Assembly (NCBI RefSeq): GCF_017873215.1
Contig: NZ_JAGGKA010000016.1
Location: forward strand, 1 to 64,000
Length of the DNA stretch: 64,000 bases
Origin: Clostridium tetanomorphum
Lineage (GTDB): Bacteria; Bacillota; Clostridia; Clostridiales; Clostridiaceae
Reading direction: 5' to 3'
The first letter of the stretch is position 1. The number at the start of each line of letters is the position of its first letter. This document shows positions 62,220 to 64,000 of the stretch, piece after piece. Position numbers and translations under genes: made by a program. The notes under the pieces were generated by a model. It did not search any database. It saw only the letters and a program-made list of their open reading frames with translations, and was not told the DNA's origin.

Positions 62220-63887
62220 TTGAGAAAAGAAAGGGACAAAATAAAAGTTATTCCACTAGGTGGAATAAACGAAATCGGAAAGAACCTAACAGTTATTGAA
62301 TATAAAAATGATATTATAGTCATTGATTGTGGGCTAAAATTTCCTGATGAAGAAATGCTGGGAATTGATGTAGTAATACCAGATATTAATTATTTAATAA
62401 AAAATAGAGAAAGAGTAAAAGGAATATTTCTAACACATGGTCATGAGGACCATATAGGAGCGCTTCCGTATGTGTTAAAAGAATTGAATGTACCAGTTTA
62501 CGGTACTAAACTTACCTTAGGTATTCTTCAAACTAAGTTGAAAGAGCATAATTTACTGAGTTCTGTAGAATTAAATTGTATAAAATCTAGAGACATTATA
62601 AAACTAGATAATACATCAGTAGAATTCATAAGAACTAGCCACAGTATAGCAGACTCAGTAGCTATCGCAATACACACTCCAATGGGAGTAGTGCTTCATA
62701 CCGGCGATTTTAAAATCGATTATACTCCAATAGATGGTTGTGTAGCGGATTTAGCTAGATTTGCAGAACTTGGCAAGAGAGGCGTCATACTAATGCTGGC
62801 TGATAGTACAAATGTAGAAAGAGAAGGATACACTATGTCAGAAAGTACTGTGGGAGAAGCTTTTGAGGAAATTTTTGCTATAGCAACAGGAAGAATAATT
62901 GTAGCCACTTTTGCATCCCACATACATAGAATACAGCAGATAATAAGTGCAGCAGAAAAGTATGGGAGAAAAGTTGCTTTCTCAGGAAGAAGTATGGAGA
63001 ATATTGTAGAAGTTGCAAAGGAATTGGGATATATCGATGCCAAAAATGAAATGTTTATAGATATTGACCTAATAAATAAATACCCTGAGAATAAAATAGT
63101 TATAATAACAACAGGAAGCCAGGGGGAACCTATGTCAGCTTTATCTAGAATGGCTACTTCTGAACATAAAAAAGTAAGTATTGTGCCAGGAGATACGGTT
63201 ATAATTTCAGCTACTCCAATTCCAGGAAATGAAAAATTAATATCAAGAGTTATAAATCAATTGTTTAAAAAGGGTGCTGAAGTTATTTATGAGGCTCTAG
63301 CTGACATTCATGTATCCGGTCATGCTTGTAAGGAAGAGCTTAAATTAATGCACACTCTTGTTAAACCAAGATTTTTTATTCCAGTACATGGGGAATATAG
63401 ACATTTGAAACAACATGGAGAATTGGCTGTAAAACTAGGATTGCCTTCTAAGAATGTAATAATTGCTGACAATGGAGATGTAATAGAAGTAAACAGAGAT
63501 TTCATTAGAAAAAATGGAGTAGTTACATCAGGTCAAGTATTTGTAGATGGTTTGGGTGTAGGAGATGTTGGTAATATTGTATTAAGAGATAGAAAGCATC
63601 TTTCTCAAGATGGAATACTAACAGTAGTTGTTACTATTGAAAAAGAATCTGGTACTGTTATAGCAGGACCAGATATAATTTCTAGAGGTTTTGTATATGT
63701 AAGAGAATCAGAGGATTTAATGGAAGAAGCAAGAAACATAGTAAGAGACGCTCTTAAAGAATGTGAAGAAAAACATATAACTGAATGGGCGGCCATAAAG
63801 TCAAATATTAAAGATTGTTTAAGAATGTTCTTATATGAAAGAACAAAGAGAAAGCCTATGATACTTCCTATTATTATGGAGATTTAG
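62220..63887 (+). CDS. rnj: Ribonuclease J
   Basis: RNase J is a metallo-beta-lactamase/beta-CASP nuclease with 5'-3' exo- and endonuclease activity in mRNA decay and rRNA processing. The 555-residue protein has the metal motif LTHGHEDHIGALPY near residue 72, LHTGDFKIDYTP near 159 and HVSGHACKEELKL near 365. It starts at TTG 62220 after GGAGGGGAG. A hairpin follows the gene. Confidence 0.95.
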   Translation: MRKERDKIKVIPLGGINEIGKNLTVIEYKNDIIVIDCGLKFPDEEMLGIDVVIPDINYLIKNRERVKGIFLTHGHEDHIGALPYVLKELNVPVYGTKLTLGILQTKLKEHNLLSSVELNCIKSRDIIKLDNTSVEFIRTSHSIADSVAIAIHTPMGVVLHTGDFKIDYTPIDGCVADLARFAELGKRGVILMLADSTNVEREGYTMSESTVGEAFEEIFAIATGRIIVATFASHIHRIQQIISAAEKYGRKVAFSGRSMENIVEVAKELGYIDAKNEMFIDIDLINKYPENKIVIITTGSQGEPMSALSRMATSEHKKVSIVPGDTVIISATPIPGNEKLISRVINQLFKKGAEVIYEALADIHVSGHACKEELKLMHTLVKPRFFIPVHGEYRHLKQHGELAVKLGLPSKNVIIADNGDVIEVNRDFIRKNGVVTSGQVFVDGLGVGDVGNIVLRDRKHLSQDGILTVVVTIEKESGTVIAGPDIISRGFVYVRESEDLMEEARNIVRDALKECEEKHITEWAAIKSNIKDCLRMFLYERTKRKPMILPIIMEI

Positions 63888-63895
63888 AATATTAG

Positions 63896-63940
63896 TGAAG
63901 AATTAAGAGTAAATAAATATTCATTCTTAATTCTTCATTG
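63896..63940 (+). terminator. Hairpin after rnj
   Basis: TGAAGAATTAAGA (63896-63908) pairs perfectly with TCTTAATTCTTCA (63925-63937). The T-run is weak. Confidence 0.55.
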
Positions 63941-63958
63941 AAATAAAGAAGTTTTTTC

Positions 63959-64000
63959 ATGAATCTATATGATAAAGCACATGAATTAGGTAAAGCTTTA
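63959..64000 (+). CDS. YlbF-family protein, 5' end only
   Basis: The window ends after 14 codons, MNLYDKAHELGKAL, with no stop. This is the typical start of YlbF/DUF964-family proteins. In Bacillus, YlbF with YmcA and YaaT forms a complex that affects RNase Y and sporulation, which fits a place next to rnj. The ribosome site is weak. Confidence 0.55.
   Translation, partial: MNLYDKAHELGKAL

Noticed and set aside
1-64000. tRNA, rRNA, CRISPR array, toxin-antitoxin or phage genes
   Set aside because: Gaps and both strands were read by eye and no cloverleaf-like gene, regular repeat-spacer array or such protein family was recognised.

Overview
The window is a contiguous piece of a low-GC, spore-forming, anaerobic Firmicute chromosome, best matched to Clostridium sensu stricto (the C. 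botulinum / C. sporogenes / C. tetani neighbourhood). The reasons are the very AT-rich DNA, strong GGAGG-type ribosome sites, a six-gene Rnf complex, the sporulation trio prkA-yhbH-spoVR, NadABC de novo synthesis, a single-chain PurL, and the block alaS-ireB-ruvX-DUF1292-fur-rnj. The species cannot be fixed from sequence reading alone. No rRNA, tRNA, CRISPR array, prophage or intact insertion sequence was seen. Almost everything is core or housekeeping content.

Layout. 0.2-4.2 kb (+): hprK, 5-formyl-THF cyclo-ligase, CorA and an M18 aminopeptidase whose ribosome site is separated from its start by a perfect hairpin. 4.2-6.4 kb: a lipoprotein (-), a CsoR/FrmR-family repressor (+) with its own operator, and a split threonine/serine exporter (-). 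6.4-7.1 kb: a 0.7 kb gap with a decayed coding fragment and the rnf promoter. 7.1-12.0 kb (+): rnfCDGEAB, the energy-conserving ferredoxin:NAD+ oxidoreductase. Facing it on the - strand (12.1-14.1 kb) are apbE (the flavin transferase expected to load FMN onto RnfG/RnfD), a NusG-II domain protein and a Gx transporter. 14.2-24.7 kb: an LtaS-like sulfatase (-), purL (+), a BlaI-like repressor with an M56 peptidase-DUF4825 sensor (+), an esterase (-), and a TPR protein with an unknown partner (+).

24.9-34.2 kb: ACT-domain protein, PFL/UPF0210 protein and Nudix hydrolase (+); a GerMN lipoprotein (-); a low-specificity threonine aldolase broken at an A10 run (-); then prkA-yhbH-spoVR (+). 34.3-39.6 kb (-): nadA-nadB-nadC behind an inverted-repeat operator, and proB-proA. 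39.8-45.5 kb (+): C45 acyltransferase-like protein, AEC transporter, PHP phosphatase, a flavin reductase with a T8 frameshift at its start, a coiled-coil protein of unknown function, and rarA. 45.7-49.1 kb (+): iscR-iscS-iscU-mnmA, the Fe-S cluster and tRNA thiolation sulfur pathway. 49.2-50.8 kb: PRC-barrel protein and AI-2E transporter.

50.8-57.4 kb (+): after a 0.5 kb gap with a possible transposon scar comes an arginine/pyrimidine block of amino-acid binding protein, argF, carA and carB. CarAB makes the carbamoyl phosphate that ArgF uses. 57.4-64 kb (+): a T-box leader controlling alaS, then ireB, ruvX, DUF1292, fur (with its own Fur box), rnj, and the first 14 codons of a YlbF-family gene.

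Regulation is unusually readable. Many consensus promoters (TTGACA-17-TATAAT or extended -10 TGNTATAAT), putative operators for CsoR, PurR, BlaI, NiaR, ArgR and Fur, one T-box, and about twenty hairpin terminators can be placed. I did not find a convincing large undescribed system. The best leads are small: a hairpin-bridged ribosome site (2717-2757), a leader peptide overlapping a hairpin before ireB (60496-60535), two homopolymer frameshifts, a His-lacking CsoR-family sensor, and some uncharacterised gene pairs.
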